From assembly GCA_003024785.1 (NCBI GenBank), contig PUQB01000583.1, positions 62,001 to 126,000 of the forward strand: 64,000 nucleotides of DNA. The letters run 5' to 3'. Under the pieces are notes generated by a model that was given only the letters and a program-made list of their open reading frames with translations, was not told where the DNA came from and did no database searches. Shown in pieces: positions 11,352 through 23,641 of this stretch. The translations under genes and the position numbers were made by a program. This DNA is from Selaginella tamariscina. Taxonomy: Eukaryota > Streptophyta > Lycopodiopsida > Selaginellales > Selaginellaceae. Position 1 is the stretch's first letter. The number at the start of each line of letters is the position of its first letter.

Positions 11352-13369
11352 TTAATTTGTGAAATGCAAACTTCCCAAATTTGTAAAGAAGGTATATGAA
11401 CGGATGTGAGCTTTGTTGCTCAAGGTTCTCCTTATATAGTCCCCTTTGTGTTAGTTGCGTGATTGCACTCTTGAAAGTCTTGGCAACCATATCACTAGAG
11501 TTTACTCTTTGCTGTACGTGTATGCATGCGTGAACATTGTAATGGAATGGGCCATACATATGCCCGTATGGGCCATGTTCACTGCTATATGGATGCAGAA
11601 ACATTTCTAATATAGCTTGCCCTGGGTTTAGACCCTACCAAGACGCGTACGTACGTCGACAGCAGCAAACATGTCAAGCTTGAAGGAACCCTAATCTTTT
11701 CTATTGACAAAGTATTATACCATGTCTTTATCACTGTCCTGTTCCAATCCAGGAAGGCCACGAAGTTGCATCGTGTCTTTGGTCACCTCTCTCTTTCTTT
11801 GGCCAGGCCTACTACGATTTCTCCATCAACATCAAATACTTCAAGACATATATTAGTGTAGCATTGTAGAACTAAATAGATTTTTTTTATTAAAAGTATA
11901 ATTTAAACCAGATGTTCTAAATAGGGCTGATAAGATATAGATACTTGTTTTTCAATTTTTCTGTAATTTTTAAAAGTTGATATAACATTAATATTAATCC
12001 CTCCTTCCTAGTTTAGCTACATGGAACTCACTGAGGAAATCTATGGATGAACATTACTAATCATGCTAAAATTTATATTTCTATATTGGTTAACAGCCTG
12101 GTGATTTTGATTTACATATCTCTTTGAACCCATTCCTTGAGCACTAGGTAATGTAGACAGAATTCTTGTTAAGTAGTTTACTCTCCCCTCCATATACATG
12201 TTTTCTTTATTCTCATTATAAGGTATATCTCCTTAGTTATAGTGAAAGAAACACACTGAGAGGTGAATATAAATAGAATGGATTGAAGTAGCTGAAAGAG
12301 AGGTGTGGGCTTGGCTAGCATATCTTTTGAGAATATCTACAAAATTTACATTCTTAATAATTCTTATATAGTAAAAAAAATCTGTTTTACAACACTAGTT
12401 GAAGACTTCAAATACAAAGACACAAACTTTACGTAAACAAAATATATTTATAAATTAAATTGTTTTTTTATCAATTACAATATTCAAGTGTTTATGAAGA
12501 GAGTGAGTTGAAAACTTTGATATAGCAAATCAAAATCAAAAATACACTTTACATCAGTTATTTACGACAACCCTAATTAAATTGCAATTACTTAATTAAA
12601 TTTTCATTTTAATTATATTTATTTTATATTCAATTTTATATTATTAAAAAATTTCTAAATTAATTTCACTTTGATTAATACTCACCCAGGAAGAGCCATC
12701 AACAACCTCCTCATGAAGGAGTAAAAAAGGATGAATTCGAAAAACCTCTTCTCAGGTAACTTAAAATCTCACGCATTTATTAATTAATTAATATAGAAAC
12801 ATATAATATTATGCATACACATTAATAATGATTATTGAAAGCATATCTGAATATACATTTTAGCTTTTACACCTAGCCAGTTCCGTGTAACTAAATTGAT
12901 ATTATTAATAATGTTATATCAACTTTTAAGAGAATTAATGAGAAATTAAAAAAAAATTAAAAATATATAAATTATCACCCCTATTTAAGATTTATTTTTA
13001 TTTTAATTAAATCAACGATTGATCATTAATATAGGTTTGTAACCTGGGTAAAGAGAGAGGTGTGAATATATGGTAAAAGGATGTGTTCACATATCCCAAA
13101 GACACATGCAACGTTACCAGCAGCGAGGCCTTCCTCAGGATGGTAATTTAAGATGACGGTAGAAGATGGTATGCAGCATTACAAGTCCCAAGCGAAGCTC
13201 TTAGAATCTTAATACTTTGTCAATAGAAGGCCAACCAGTCAAAGCAGGTTAGGAGTCCTTTAATTTTAATAGCTTGCTGTTGTCATCGTAGGGTCCAAAC
13301 TGGGCAACCTAAGAAGAACGTAGCATTGAACATGGCCCATCCCATTAGAAATCCATATAGCAGTGAACG
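11352..13369. other. Spacer between divergent loci F and E, copy 1
   Basis: F (minus) and E (plus) are transcribed away from each other. Bases 11431-11600 hold the promoter of F and bases from about 13320 the promoter of E. Between them is AT-rich DNA without a supported gene. Both ends carry family promoter text such as 'cttggcaac' and 'ggcccat', and the TTCCAATC/TTGACAAAGTATT region near 11710 is partly mirrored near 13215, consistent with an inverted duplication of one promoter. Confidence 0.55.
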
Positions 13370-13594
13370 TGGCCCATGCACCCATGGCCCATTAGAAAAC
13401 CTCATGCATGCGTAAACATCCCGGATAAGGTTGGCAAGACTTTCAAGAGTGCAATCCAAGGTAGAACTTCATTGGTGAAGTACAACACGCAACTCTATAC
13501 AATAACACAAAGTGGGGACTATATAAGGAGACCTTGAACAACAAAGTTCACATATCTTCTTTACAAATTTGGGAAGTTTCCATTCACAAATTAA
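13370..13594 (+). promoter_or_regulatory. CVNH promoter of gene E, copy 1
   Basis: TATATAAG at 13520-13527, 68 bp before the ATG, preceded by 'aataacacaaagtggggac', a cognate of the block in genes B, D and F. Repeated 'ggcccat' elements (about 13325-13392) are TGGGCC-type site-II candidates. 'ccaaggtagaac' lies near 13458. Confidence 0.72.
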
Positions 13595-14168
13595 ATGGCC
13601 TCCATTGGTGCTTTCGTGATCTTGAGCATGCTCTTAACTGTTGGCAGCTATGCTCAAGTACGTATACACAGATTAGATTCTTCATATGGTTGTTTCCAGA
13701 TTTAAGTGTATTATAATGTCTTATATGTATTGTAAAGTAATTTCAGCAGTTCCCTTTCTTTAGTGGTTGTTCATGAGATCTCTATATAAGTTGTAGTGTT
13801 TAGTGTAGAGTCCTTATCCATAAAACACGTGCGCATCTTTGTTTTGACACATTTCTTTCAATTTGCAGGTTCCTTGCAACTTCTCACAGACTTGCGTTAA
13901 TCTCACCTCCAGTGGTACTATTCTACGTGCAGACTGTTTCGTCGTCGATTCAACAGGACAAAGACTCACAAGCTCCATCAACATAAACGATTGTGTTGGG
14001 CTCGATCGCACTGCTGGCCAGCTTGACTGTTCAAGCAACGTAATTGGATCTTGTAGCAGTGTCCGCATCGAAGGTACCAACGTGAAAGCTACTGCAGTGG
14101 TGCGGAATTGGTTTCGTGATCTTAACTTATGCATTGGAAATGTTAATGGCAAGCTCACGTGCTGCTAA
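13595..14168 (+). CDS. Secreted CVNH lectin E, copy 1 (open, locally altered)
   Basis: Exon 1 (13595-13657) encodes MASIGAFVILSMLLTVGSYAQ less one residue, a clean signal peptide, then a GTACGT donor. Exon 2 (13869-14168) follows TTTGCAG and encodes 99 residues starting VPCNFSQTC and ending NGKLTCC. The frame is open throughout, giving 120 aa. Compared with copy 2 and paralogues, a T is missing near 14092 and a T is added near 14118. The segment between reads KATAVVRNWFRDL instead of the family's KAICSGAELVRDL, losing a conserved Cys that should pair in the second disulfide. Either a mildly damaged gene or two compensating sequence errors. Confidence 0.85.
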
Positions 14169-14221
14169 AGTTGCTATCTGTATGTGTTTATGCTGAGATG
14201 TTAAGAGTGATTAACATCTCT

Positions 14222-14247
14222 TAAGTAAATAAAAGAAAATAAAACGG
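14222..14247 (+). promoter_or_regulatory. Polyadenylation signals of gene E, copy 1
   Basis: Two AATAAA hexamers (14228-14233 and 14238-14243) lie about 60 bp after the stop codon. The surrounding 'taaataaaagaaaataaaac' is conserved after other family members, for example near 4110 and 42900. Confidence 0.65.
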
Positions 14248-15704
14248 TTGTTGTTATTTTTTTCTCTAGTTTTTGTTACTATATAAATGCAAAGCGTGCA
14301 ATAGCCATTCCCAGTACACTTGCAATCACTGTATTGCTCCAGCTTCTTAAAGAGCTCAACCGCTAAGAAGTGTAGACAAGCTCTCTCCTCGTGTTTTTTT
14401 AGGAACAAATCAAATATAAGTTCATTTAATTCATGCATTCGTGTATAATCTGTAAAAGTTAAGAAGGTTAAAACAATATTAAAGAGGCACATGTAAGGGG
14501 TGAGGAAGTTAAGTTGAAACAGTTTAATTAGAAATTTTGTCCTTCCAAACGTTTTGAAAAATAAAATTCAAGATATGTCTGCTTTTAATACAGCGACAAA
14601 GGCCCCTTTTCTTAATTACAGTTAATTAAATTAATGATTTTATATGGATTTAAAAGATATAAATTAAAAAGATCTTCACGGTTAATGCATTTGATCTATC
14701 TACATGATTTAATGTATATAAATTTTCCTTAAATACATGTTATGTCAAATCCTGAAGAATTCAAATTGTCTAGAACTACGTTTTAATAAGACAAAAGAGT
14801 ATTTTTAATGATGATTATTATTATTAATTACATATAAATTGTACATAAAAAGCAACTAGAATTTAATGATTATTTATTATTAAACATAAGTATCTAAATT
14901 GAAAATAAAAGAATGGTGATGTAGATATGACAACCAAGGTTATAACAATTATTTAGGAGCATAGTGTGTCAACAGAAGCCCAGAGAATAGTGAATTTTGC
15001 AGAAGTAACAGAACAGCTCTCTCTCTCTCTACACACTTGGTTTCGAATTACAAAATATGAATATGAGATACATATTATGAAGATATAGACAAAGAAATAC
15101 ATGTGAAATTGAGTATGTGTACATGATGTGTCTAATGATTGAGTATGTGTAGCTTTATAGGAGTAAAATCATTAATATGATTTAATATTTAGATTATTTA
15201 GAGATGGTTTTTATCTTAATATGCGTAATATAATATATTTAGTCTGATCTGGAATATTTATTTATAATAAGCAATAAGTTTATCATTAATATTTTTTATA
15301 AAGATACAGAAACATAATATGAAATGATGTAAAAGCATATACGAGTGCAAGGGCCAGTTGATATTATTAAGATTTTGAGTTCCCAACCACATTGGATATT
15401 TTATCTTATGTATTATTAAATTTAAGTAATTTATTGTTGATTTTTCAGACGGATCGTTCTGAAAAGTGTTCGCTGGGTCTCCAATGTGTGAAGAATTTTA
15501 TCTGAAAAGTGCATGCTCGCTCTCCAACGTGTGAAGGATTCTATTGTCTGTTGAGAGATAGTTTGAATCGTAGAAGAAACAGAAATTATAAGATGTTGAA
15601 TCTTCAATCAAATCCATACATAGAGATAGTTGACTAACATCTTGTGATTTCATTCAAGATGTACCTGGGAATGGATACAAAATAAATGTTAAAATGGGAA
15701 TATA
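14248..15704. other. 3' flank of gene E and right end of copy 1
   Basis: No gene supported. It contains the forward-oriented 3' flank module ('aaccaaggttataacaatta' near 14932, CT run near 15021) and then AT-rich DNA up to the duplication edge at 15704, where a truncated gypsy element begins abruptly. Confidence 0.6.
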
Positions 15705-16331
15705 TGAGAAGGATTAAGATGTATTAAAATTAGAATTATCGTGAAGGCATCCTTGAGTGTTGTAAATACATGTTCTGCCTTATCGGACCGAGAAAAATCC
15801 CTGTGCACTTGGTGAGTTCCGTAAGTGGAAATACACGCTTGGAGAAGTCCTGTATGAATCACATGTAAAAGTTTGCAAAGCTAAGGAAACATTGTATGTC
15901 TTGTACAACTTGGGCTTGTGCTAAAATTAGAACTATCATAAAGGCGTTCTTGAGTGCTATGAATGTATGTTCCGCCTTATCAATCAAGAGAAATCCCCTA
16001 TGTGCTTGGTGAGTTCCGTGAGTGGAAGTACACGCTTGGAGAAATCTTATATGAATTGCATGTAGAAGTTTGCAAAGTCAAGGAAACATTATATGTCTCG
16101 TACAGACTTGGGCCTCTCCCACTGCACGATAGTCTTCACCTTGTGCATGTTCATGGAAACGCCAACAAAAAAACCGATGTAGCCCAAGAACTCTATAATA
16201 TCCCTGTCGAAAAAACACTTCTTCAACTTCGCATACATGCCATGCTTGCGAAGCTTTTATAGAACTAGTCATACATGCTTGTCATGGGCTGCCTGGTCCT
16301 TAAAGAAAATTAAAATGTCATTGAGGTAGAG
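15705..16331 (-). pseudogene. Ty3/gypsy pol fragment (RT end to RNase H), 3' piece
   Basis: Read on the minus strand, this continues the reverse-transcriptase fragment at 23642-23870 across a nested LTR element. Recognisable conceptual text includes FLGY-like motifs near 16180, 'DFANFYMQFI' and 'DFSKRVLPLTELT' (about 15985-16085), and WSDKAEHVFTTLKDAF near 15765, typical of the RT connection and start of RNase H. There are many stops and frameshifts. It ends at 15705, exactly at the edge of segmental copy 1. Confidence 0.75.
15726..16110. repeat. 196-bp direct tandem duplication inside the gypsy fragment
   Basis: The text 'aaaattagaattatcgtgaa' at 15726 recurs as 'aaaattagaactatcataaa' at 15922. 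The following sequence through 'ggtgagttccg' and 'tacacgcttggaga' is repeated at the same spacing. It duplicates the DFSKRV...TELT region, so the pol fragment carries this segment twice. Confidence 0.8.
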
Positions 16332-18166
16332 TGTCAGAGTTTTAACCCAAAGGGCTAACACGTGGTAACACGTGGCTGCCAGGTGGCCATTCGGCGTCAT
16401 TACCCTATGTGATCAACGCTAAGTTTCCCAGAACAACCCCAACGACCCCTAGGGTTAGACTCTAATGCCCAAGTGGACAAGAGACTTAGGGTTTAGCCTA
16501 AGTCTCCCTAGAATGTCTGCCCCCAGAACCCTTGAGGGATAACCCTAGTTGACTTAGGGTTTTGCCTAAGTCTCCCTAGAATGTCTGCCCCCAAAACCCT
16601 TGAGGGATAACCCTAGTTGACTTAGGGTTTAGCCTAAGTCTCCCTAGAGTGTCTGCCCCCAAAACCCTTGAGGGATAACCCTAGTTGACTTAGGGTCTTG
16701 CCCTAGAAGACCTAGACAGGCTCATGCCCTAACCCCCATCAAGGAGACGTGTGTTCCACACATACCCCGTGACAGAGCTAAGGCATCGTCACTTACCCCT
16801 TGAGGAATCACCCTCATCCGGGAGTACAACCCCTTTAGGGCAACAAGGGGTACCCTGAACCACGACTAACCCCTAAGGGTTTGAGTGGCCAAGTATACCC
16901 TAGACCTAGGGTTAGTACTTAGTGAGGACACGAGTGTGCGCCGTAGGCGGACACGAGTGTTCTGCTAAGCAAACTCCCTAAGGCTAGGTTTGGGATAACC
17001 CTAAGCACATGACCTTGCGAGTGCCTCACGAAAGGGCTCCTGCTAATATGTTTAGGTTGTTCAACCCTTGAATTCCAAGGAGAACACTCCCCTAGCCAAG
17101 TGTGCCAAAGCACACCTAGTTATGAGACCTAACCTCCCTTGAGCGGATGCCCAAGGCTTAGCACCCTAGTGCAAGCACAAGCATGTCTGTTTGCTAAAGT
17201 ATCCAACCCCTTGGCGACAACCATGACATAACCCCAAAGGGCTGCCTAGGCGTTGTACCATGTGACGTTTAGCCCAGTGTCACATCTCCATGTGACACTG
17301 CCTTCCCTGATGTGGGCTATCATGCCATAGCCCTTAGATTCAAGAGTTGCACCAAGTGCCACAAACGTGGCTCCTAAATGCCAACTCTAGAACCCCTCAA
17401 TGAACCCTCAGGAACCAAGTAACATGAACCTGTCAAACAAGATCCCACGCACAGTTGGACAAGGACACGGATGTGCCTTGCTTGGCCGTGAGTGCTACAC
17501 CTAGCTTGACGTGGAGGAGGAGGCTGGAGACAAGCCTCAACCTCTGCCTCTTGGAACGTGCATTCCGACAAGACCTCCCAGGCATGGATTCGCCAACGTT
17601 AAGGGTAAGCTACCCCGAAGGTGGGACGTACCCCTGGCATCTGGAAGTTAGGGCGGCACAACAGAGGGTTGTGCCTTAACGACACAAGCTAGAGCTTGCA
17701 CCGGGAGAAGAGTAACGAGCTCAGTCATGAACCCAGGAACCCTCACTCCTATATACTACCTTATTTATGTGACAGAGCCCCCCCCCCTGTTTTCCTGTTT
17801 ACATAAGTGGGCTAGCACTGAAATCTCATTCCCAGAGGGAACATACTTGGTGAGTTATCCATCGACCCCTAAACCCTAACCTGTCAAACCTGGGGGTATT
17901 TCTAAGCATATCCGACATCGAACTCACCAAACTAGCCATTAATCCAACCAGGACAGAAAACGAGGGTAAGAGTTTTCTAAAGGTAAGTGCTACCTTCGCT
18001 TAGAGTTTCTCGAGATATCTAAGGACAGCCGGCCGGACTACCCCTAAACACCTAAGTGCACTAAGCGGGGCTGTTTCTCACTACATCTAGGGCTTGTCAA
18101 CATAGTACAGTAGGTAACAACAGTCAACGTCCAAAGTAAAGAGGAGTCATAGTAAAAACTATGACA
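16332..18166 (-). repeat. LTR (3' LTR in element sense)
   Basis: 1835 bp, GC-richer than surroundings, closely similar to 21872-23641 and to the inverted solo LTR at 24903-26662. Contains a C run near 17780 and three 68-bp units. Ends carry the short inverted repeat TGTCA...TGACA. Confidence 0.9.
16483..16686. repeat. Three 68-bp tandem repeats in the left LTR
   Basis: Units begin at 16483, 16551 and 16619 ('gacttagggtttagcctaag' and variants), with a partial fourth start at 16687. The right LTR has only two units (22020-22155), and the solo LTR has three near 26295-26500. Copy number has therefore changed since the LTRs were identical. Confidence 0.88.
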
Positions 18167-21100
18167 CACTCCTCGCCTTTGAAAATGTCAACGTCCTCGT
18201 TGACGTCCAACTCCAAGACTAGATAATGTTAGAGAAAACTAACCAAAACTAACATATCACTCTATGCGGAGTCAGCCAAAAGTTCACATAATTTTTATTA
18301 CCCCCCTTGCATTACGCGAAACCAAGTACTTCAGAACCGTCGTTCACTGAGTCATAAACCCAGCTGCCGGAGGCACCACCTGCGACATGAAGTCACTTGG
18401 AGAATTTATATTGGAGGCCTCTAGTTAGTGTTGTTGCCGGCCCCTTGGTTAATAAGAAATAAAGGCTTGCTTTATTCCTTAATATCAAACGCTGTTGACG
18501 ACTTTGTCGTCTTAGCGCACAACAAGCACTTTGACGTCCATCGCAAGTACTTAACCAAACGCCTCCTTGTTTCTCCAATTGTTCCACAATTCCACATGTT
18601 ACAGTATTATAGCTTCACATTTCTGCATCCCTCAGTGTTTCTCATTACCCCTTTTTCATAAGGGTCTGCTACTATACCTATCCCTCATTAGTGTATAGCT
18701 ACGCTAGACTAAGTATGAGACTTTTTATCGGAATTAAGCTTTCTCTGATACAAGAGTACAATTCATAAAACCCTGTTCTTTGTAAACATGTCAATCTGGC
18801 CAGAGGCGATCACAGAGGCGCATGGCTGTACACATGTATACAACAAGGTCTTGCCAATTTGCCAACTGCCATCCACTTGGTGTGTTATTAACATAAATTT
18901 ATTCCCGATAGGAACCAAATTCAGTCAAATCCGCAACCAAGTGTGATAGCCTTACCATTCGTCTTTCGCAACCATCTTTGTACTCTTTCATAACACCGAC
19001 CAGTTTAGGGACCAGATAAGTTAACATACCTTTCTTACAAACTAATGTGGAAACCAGGAAATTCAACCCATCTCTAGTGCCTCAATCGACAACCTTCAGA
19101 TAACATGTCTCTTAATTGTCATCTCATTGTACTCATTCCCCAAAGAGCACAATACTTCCTAACTCTTTATCTCACTAAGTTCAAAATACCAAATTTTAAA
19201 CTTAGTTTCCACGATAAGAGTCTCTCTGAATTCAGAATACTGCACGCCTCCATAACATTATATTTATTTCCAACTCTTAAACTGATTTCGTAAATGTTTC
19301 TCAACACTATACCGAAGTATAGCATTTTCACTAATTGAAGCAACTAGTGTTTTGATAAACATCTTTTTAAAACTAATCCTTATTCTATAAATAGTCGCAA
19401 TTTCGATATTGATACTCTTGAATGGATAATGATCGTTTTAACGTTCAAATCCTAAGCTTATCAACTAGTTGTTATACTAGTGGATATAAACTTACAATCA
19501 TATCAATTATAAAATGCTACAACTACATTATAGATATGGTCTTAGTTTACATGAACCGAACTTCAATTTTGAGATGGACATATAATGTTATGACAGTATT
19601 CGAGGAACTTGTTCAGAGACTAAGAGGAATCATGAACTAGTGTCTGGTTCATCTAATTGATTTAGTAAGATATCAACCTCCACATAAATGTTATCATAAC
19701 ACTGAAGTGTTATATCAACTTCGTTTTAGTCATACCTTATAATTCAATAGATCTCCCCAAACATGAATAAAATATCTAGTTCAGTACATTGAACTAAGAT
19801 ACATTATTCATCTAGACACCTAGCAATCCAGAAAGTATCACATTGCCCCTCAAGCAATGTATTGAGAAATGTCTCATTTCTCAACTAACTTGAAAACACG
19901 TTTCAAGTTATAACACTAAGGTAGTGCCTTACCAAAGTGTTGAACTCAATCCGCTTGAGTCTTTATATTTCATGATTATGGCCACCTCATGTGATCATAA
20001 CCAAGTTTAATATTGAGCGCTCCAAACCAATATTGAAGAGATACATACTATACTTTGACAAGTCATTTATAATCAATCTTAAAAGATTGTCACAAAATAC
20101 TTTCAAAGTTTAAATATAATATCTCAATGATGAGGTGATAGGAAACCTCATATTCGAACCGGATATTGGACGAACCTTGAACTACAATCATCAAGAAGGG
20201 ACACCATCTTCTTGAGCTAATCCCGCTACACAATATCATACTTACAAGAATATTGAACCAACTCAAGGAACACCATCAAACCTTGAGATAGAACTAAAAC
20301 TAACCCAAGGAATACAATCAAACCTTGAGTCAAGAATAGTTCTATTTTTCAATATTGAAAGATTGAAGATACATACTTTATTTGTTCTTTAAGTGCCCAC
20401 ATTTGCGACCATGATGCAAGTCAAGAAACCGTCTTTTGAATAATCGTATTCGACTCTAAAATGAAATTGATATTGAAAATCAATATCAACTTTAATTCTC
20501 ATCGAACACCGACTCTCTGAGGAGGTACATGCACTTAAACCTCCAATGGAAATCCGACTATTACTAGCTCATTGGTAATTCTCAACATAAGTTATCAAAC
20601 TTAGCAAGTTTCCTTACTTAGTCGATAAACAAAGTGAAGAATCCCAAATCATGCTCTTCTTAACCAAGGAATCACCCTTGTTCAAGAGCTTTCCCACATT
20701 GCAAACAACGTTACAGTTTCAAGATTAAAGAGTTAACAATGAAAATGCACAAGTGTGCGCCGAACGCCTTCACTATGCAAGTCTTCATTACTCAGTAAAC
20801 TGAAAATGTAAACGTATGTTTCCAACATTACTCTTTCTGATAGATCATGCCATCTATCCCAAAAGTTGCATTGATAGGGATGCAACATTAAATCCGTCTA
20901 CTGCCAAAATATATTATTCTATCCATTCTTAAGATCCCATGAGATAACTTCATAATCAAGTTAGTCGAGCTAGCTAACTTGAATACAAAGTGCGCGCTTA
21001 CAACTAACTAAGGTTTCAAGTTGTACTTTGTTCAAATTAGGTACTTGAACTTAGTAAACTATTTCACCTAATGTTACTTGCAGCTAGCGTCATCAAAATA

Positions 21101-21854
21101 TTCGAACATCGGACAATACTTTGATTACATTGGATCTTCGAACCAACTGCTTAACATATTCATCATATGTTAATATTTGACATTCGTTGTATTATAAGTT
21201 CATCACCATAGTCTGCTTCTAGAGTTACACTCTCGGAAACATGCACTATAATAAGAGCTTATTTTACACTTTATGTCAAAATGTAGTGTTCATCTTATGT
21301 TTGAATATGCCCCTTCTCCCGAAGTCAAAGACGCACTTCTGAACATAAGTCTTTCCCCGTTTGAACACTATTGGATCCGATATTGAATCTTGACCTAAGC
21401 CAAAACTCAATGGACACTACTGTTTCCAAATCATGTGTTATCCCAAATTCAAACACCTTAAAGAAAAAGAAAAATTTTCAATAATGGTAAGCTTAGCATA
21501 TCACATGATCCACTTCACAAGACTTAGTTTGTAAGCCAGAACAAACTAACACGCCACGTCTTGTGGAAACATATGGTAAAGTAACCTGGACAACCTTAAG
21601 GTAAGTAACCTAGAGAAAACGTAACCTGGCATGCAACTTGGAAGTTGCCTTCCAGTGCTACCTTCGACATTGGAGTCCATAACCCACACCCACTTATTAA
21701 GTAGATGTTCTTTGAAGAGTTATAGATCTCAGGACCAACTCTCTCCGCGCAGAATTCAGACGTTAGCCGAAAGTGATAGAGTACTTCAAAAATTTAGAAC
21801 TAACTAAACCCTGAAACACACTACAACTTTAGGCAGTCCTACTGACCGCAGAGA
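18167..21854. other. Internal region of the non-autonomous LTR element
   Basis: About 3.7 kb without a supported coding frame on either strand. A minus-strand purine tract, AAAGGCGAGGAGTG (18167-18180), adjoins the left LTR and fits a polypurine tract. The rest is unlike gag or pol; scattered frames below 80 codons look random. Confidence 0.75.
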
Positions 21855-21871
21855 ATGGCTCCGATACCAAT
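21855..21871 (-). promoter_or_regulatory. Primer-binding site, initiator Met tRNA type
   Basis: On the minus strand, directly after the LTR end CTGACA, the sequence reads ATTGGTATCGGAGCCAT. It matches the plant initiator-Met primer site TGGTATCAGAGC at 11 of 12 positions and fixes the element's orientation. Confidence 0.88.
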
Positions 21872-23641
21872 TGTCAGAGTTTTAACCCAAAGGGCCAACA
21901 CGTGGCAACACGTGGCTGCCAGGTGGCCATTCGGCGTCATCACCCTTGTGAGCAACGCTAAGTTTCCCAGAACAACCCCAACCCCTAGGGTTAGACTCTA
22001 ATGCCCAAAGTGGACAGGAGACTTAGGGTTTAGCCTAAGTCTCCCTAGAATGTCTGCCCCCAGAACCCTTGAGGGATAACCCTAGTTGACTTAGGGTTTA
22101 GCCTAAGTCTCCCTAGAGTGTCTACCCCCAAAACCCTTGAGGGATAACCCTAGTTGACTTAGGGTCTTGCCCTAGAAGACCTAGACAGGCTCATGCCCTA
22201 ACCCCCATCAAGGAGACGTGTGTTCCACACATACCCCTGACAGAGCTAAGGCATCGTCACTTACCCCTTGAGGAATCACCCTCATCCGGGAGTACAACCC
22301 CTTTAGGGCGACAAGGGGTACCCTGAACCACGACTAACCCCTAAGGGTTTGAGTGGCCAAGTTATACCCTAGACCTAGGGCTAGTACTTAGTGAGGACAC
22401 GAGTGTGCGCCGTAGGCGGACACGAGTGTTCTGCTAAGCAAACTCCCTAAGGCTAGGTTTGGGATAACCCTAAGCACATGACCTTGCGAGTGCCTCACGA
22501 AAGGGCTCTGCTAACATGCTTAGGTTGTTCAACCCTTGAATTCCAAGGAGAACACTCCCCTAGCCAAGTGTGCCAAAGCACACCTAGTTATGAGACCTAA
22601 CCTCCCTTGAGCGGATGCCCAAGGCTTAGCACCCTAGTGCAAGCACAAGCATGTCTGTTTGCTAAGTATCCAACCCCTTGGCGACAAGCCCATGACATAA
22701 CCCCAAAGGGCGTGCCTCAGGCGTTGTACCATGTGACGTTTAGCCCAGTGTCACATCTCCATGTGACACTGCCTTCCCCGATGTGGGCTATCATGCCATA
22801 GCCCTTAGATTCAAGAGTTGCACCAAGTGCCACAAACGTGGCTCCTAAATGCCAACTCTAGAACCCCTCAATGAACCCTCAGGAACCAGTAACATGAACC
22901 TGTCAAACAAGATCCCACGCCACAGTTGGACAAGGACACGGATGTGCCTTGCTTGGCCGTGAGTGCTACACCTAGCTTGACGTGGAGGAGGAGGCTGGAG
23001 ACAAGCCTCAACCTCTGCCTCTTGGAACGTGCATTCCGACAAGACCTCCCAGGCATGGATTCGCCAACGTTAAGGGTAAGCTACCCCGAAGGTGGGACGT
23101 ACCCCTGGCATCTGGAAGTTAGGGCGGCACAACAGAGGGTTGTGCCTTAACGACACAAGCTAGAGCTTGCACCGGAGAAGAGTAACGAGCTCAGTCATGA
23201 ACCCAGGAACCCTCACTCCTATATACTACCTTATTTATGTGAGAGAGCCCCCCCCCCTGTTTTCCTGTTTACATAAGTGGGCTAGCACTGAAATCTCATT
23301 CCCAGAGGGAACATACTTGGTGAGTTATCCATCGACCCCTAAACCCTAACCTGTCAAACCTGGGGGTATTTCTAAGCATATCCGACATGCCGAACTCACC
23401 GGAACTAGCCATTAATCCAACCGGGACACAGAAAACGAGGGTAAGAGTTTTCTAGAAGGTAAGTGCTACCTTCGCTTAGAGTTTCTCGAGATATCTAAGG
23501 ACAGCCGGCCGGACTACCCCTAAACACCTAAGTGCACTAAGCGGGGCTGTTTCTCACTACATCTAGGCTTGTCAACATAGTACAGTAGGTAACAACAGTC
23601 AACGTCCAAAGTAAAGAGGAGTCATAGTAAAAACTATGACA
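21872..23641 (-). repeat. LTR (5' LTR in element sense)
   Basis: 1770 bp, very similar to the left LTR apart from one fewer 68-bp unit and scattered single-base changes. It would hold the element's promoter, but no single TATA box is called. Confidence 0.9.

Larger units (their letters stand above)
1..15704. repeat. Segmental duplication, copy 1
   Basis: This block aligns nearly base for base with 29641-52975, except for the 9 kb insertion in copy 2. Loci A, B, C, D, G, F and E occur in the same order and orientation in both. Homology is lost after the shared text ending in 'atgggaatata' (15704 here, 52975 in copy 2). The left boundary may lie before base 1. Larger differences: an 835-bp block only in copy 1 (5594-6428), about 580 bp only in copy 1 (8593-9170), and about 165 bp missing from copy 1 near 1660. 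Small differences are mostly single-base indels and repeat lengths. It could be a true duplication or two haplotypes joined by assembly. Confidence 0.93.
16332..23641 (-). mobile_element. Non-autonomous LTR retrotransposon with ~1.8 kb LTRs
   Basis: Two long terminal repeats (16332-18166 and 21872-23641) enclose 3.7 kb of DNA with no retroviral-type genes. Orientation is minus: the primer-binding site adjoins the right LTR and a purine tract adjoins the left LTR. Termini are TGTCATAG...CTCTGACA in element sense. Flanking 5-mers are TAGAG and TAGAT, a 4/5 match consistent with a mutated target duplication. It is inserted in a gypsy RT gene of the same orientation. Lacking gag and pol, it resembles LARD-type elements and would need proteins in trans. 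Confidence 0.88.

Noticed and set aside
17455-17679. Open frames repeated in all LTR copies (for example starting MDKDTDVPCLAVS)
   Set aside because: They lie inside LTRs, have no recognisable domain and repeat only because the LTRs do.
17870-17885. CCCTAAACCCTAA-like text suggesting telomere repeats (also near 23340)
   Set aside because: Only one or two isolated units occur inside LTRs, without a tandem array.
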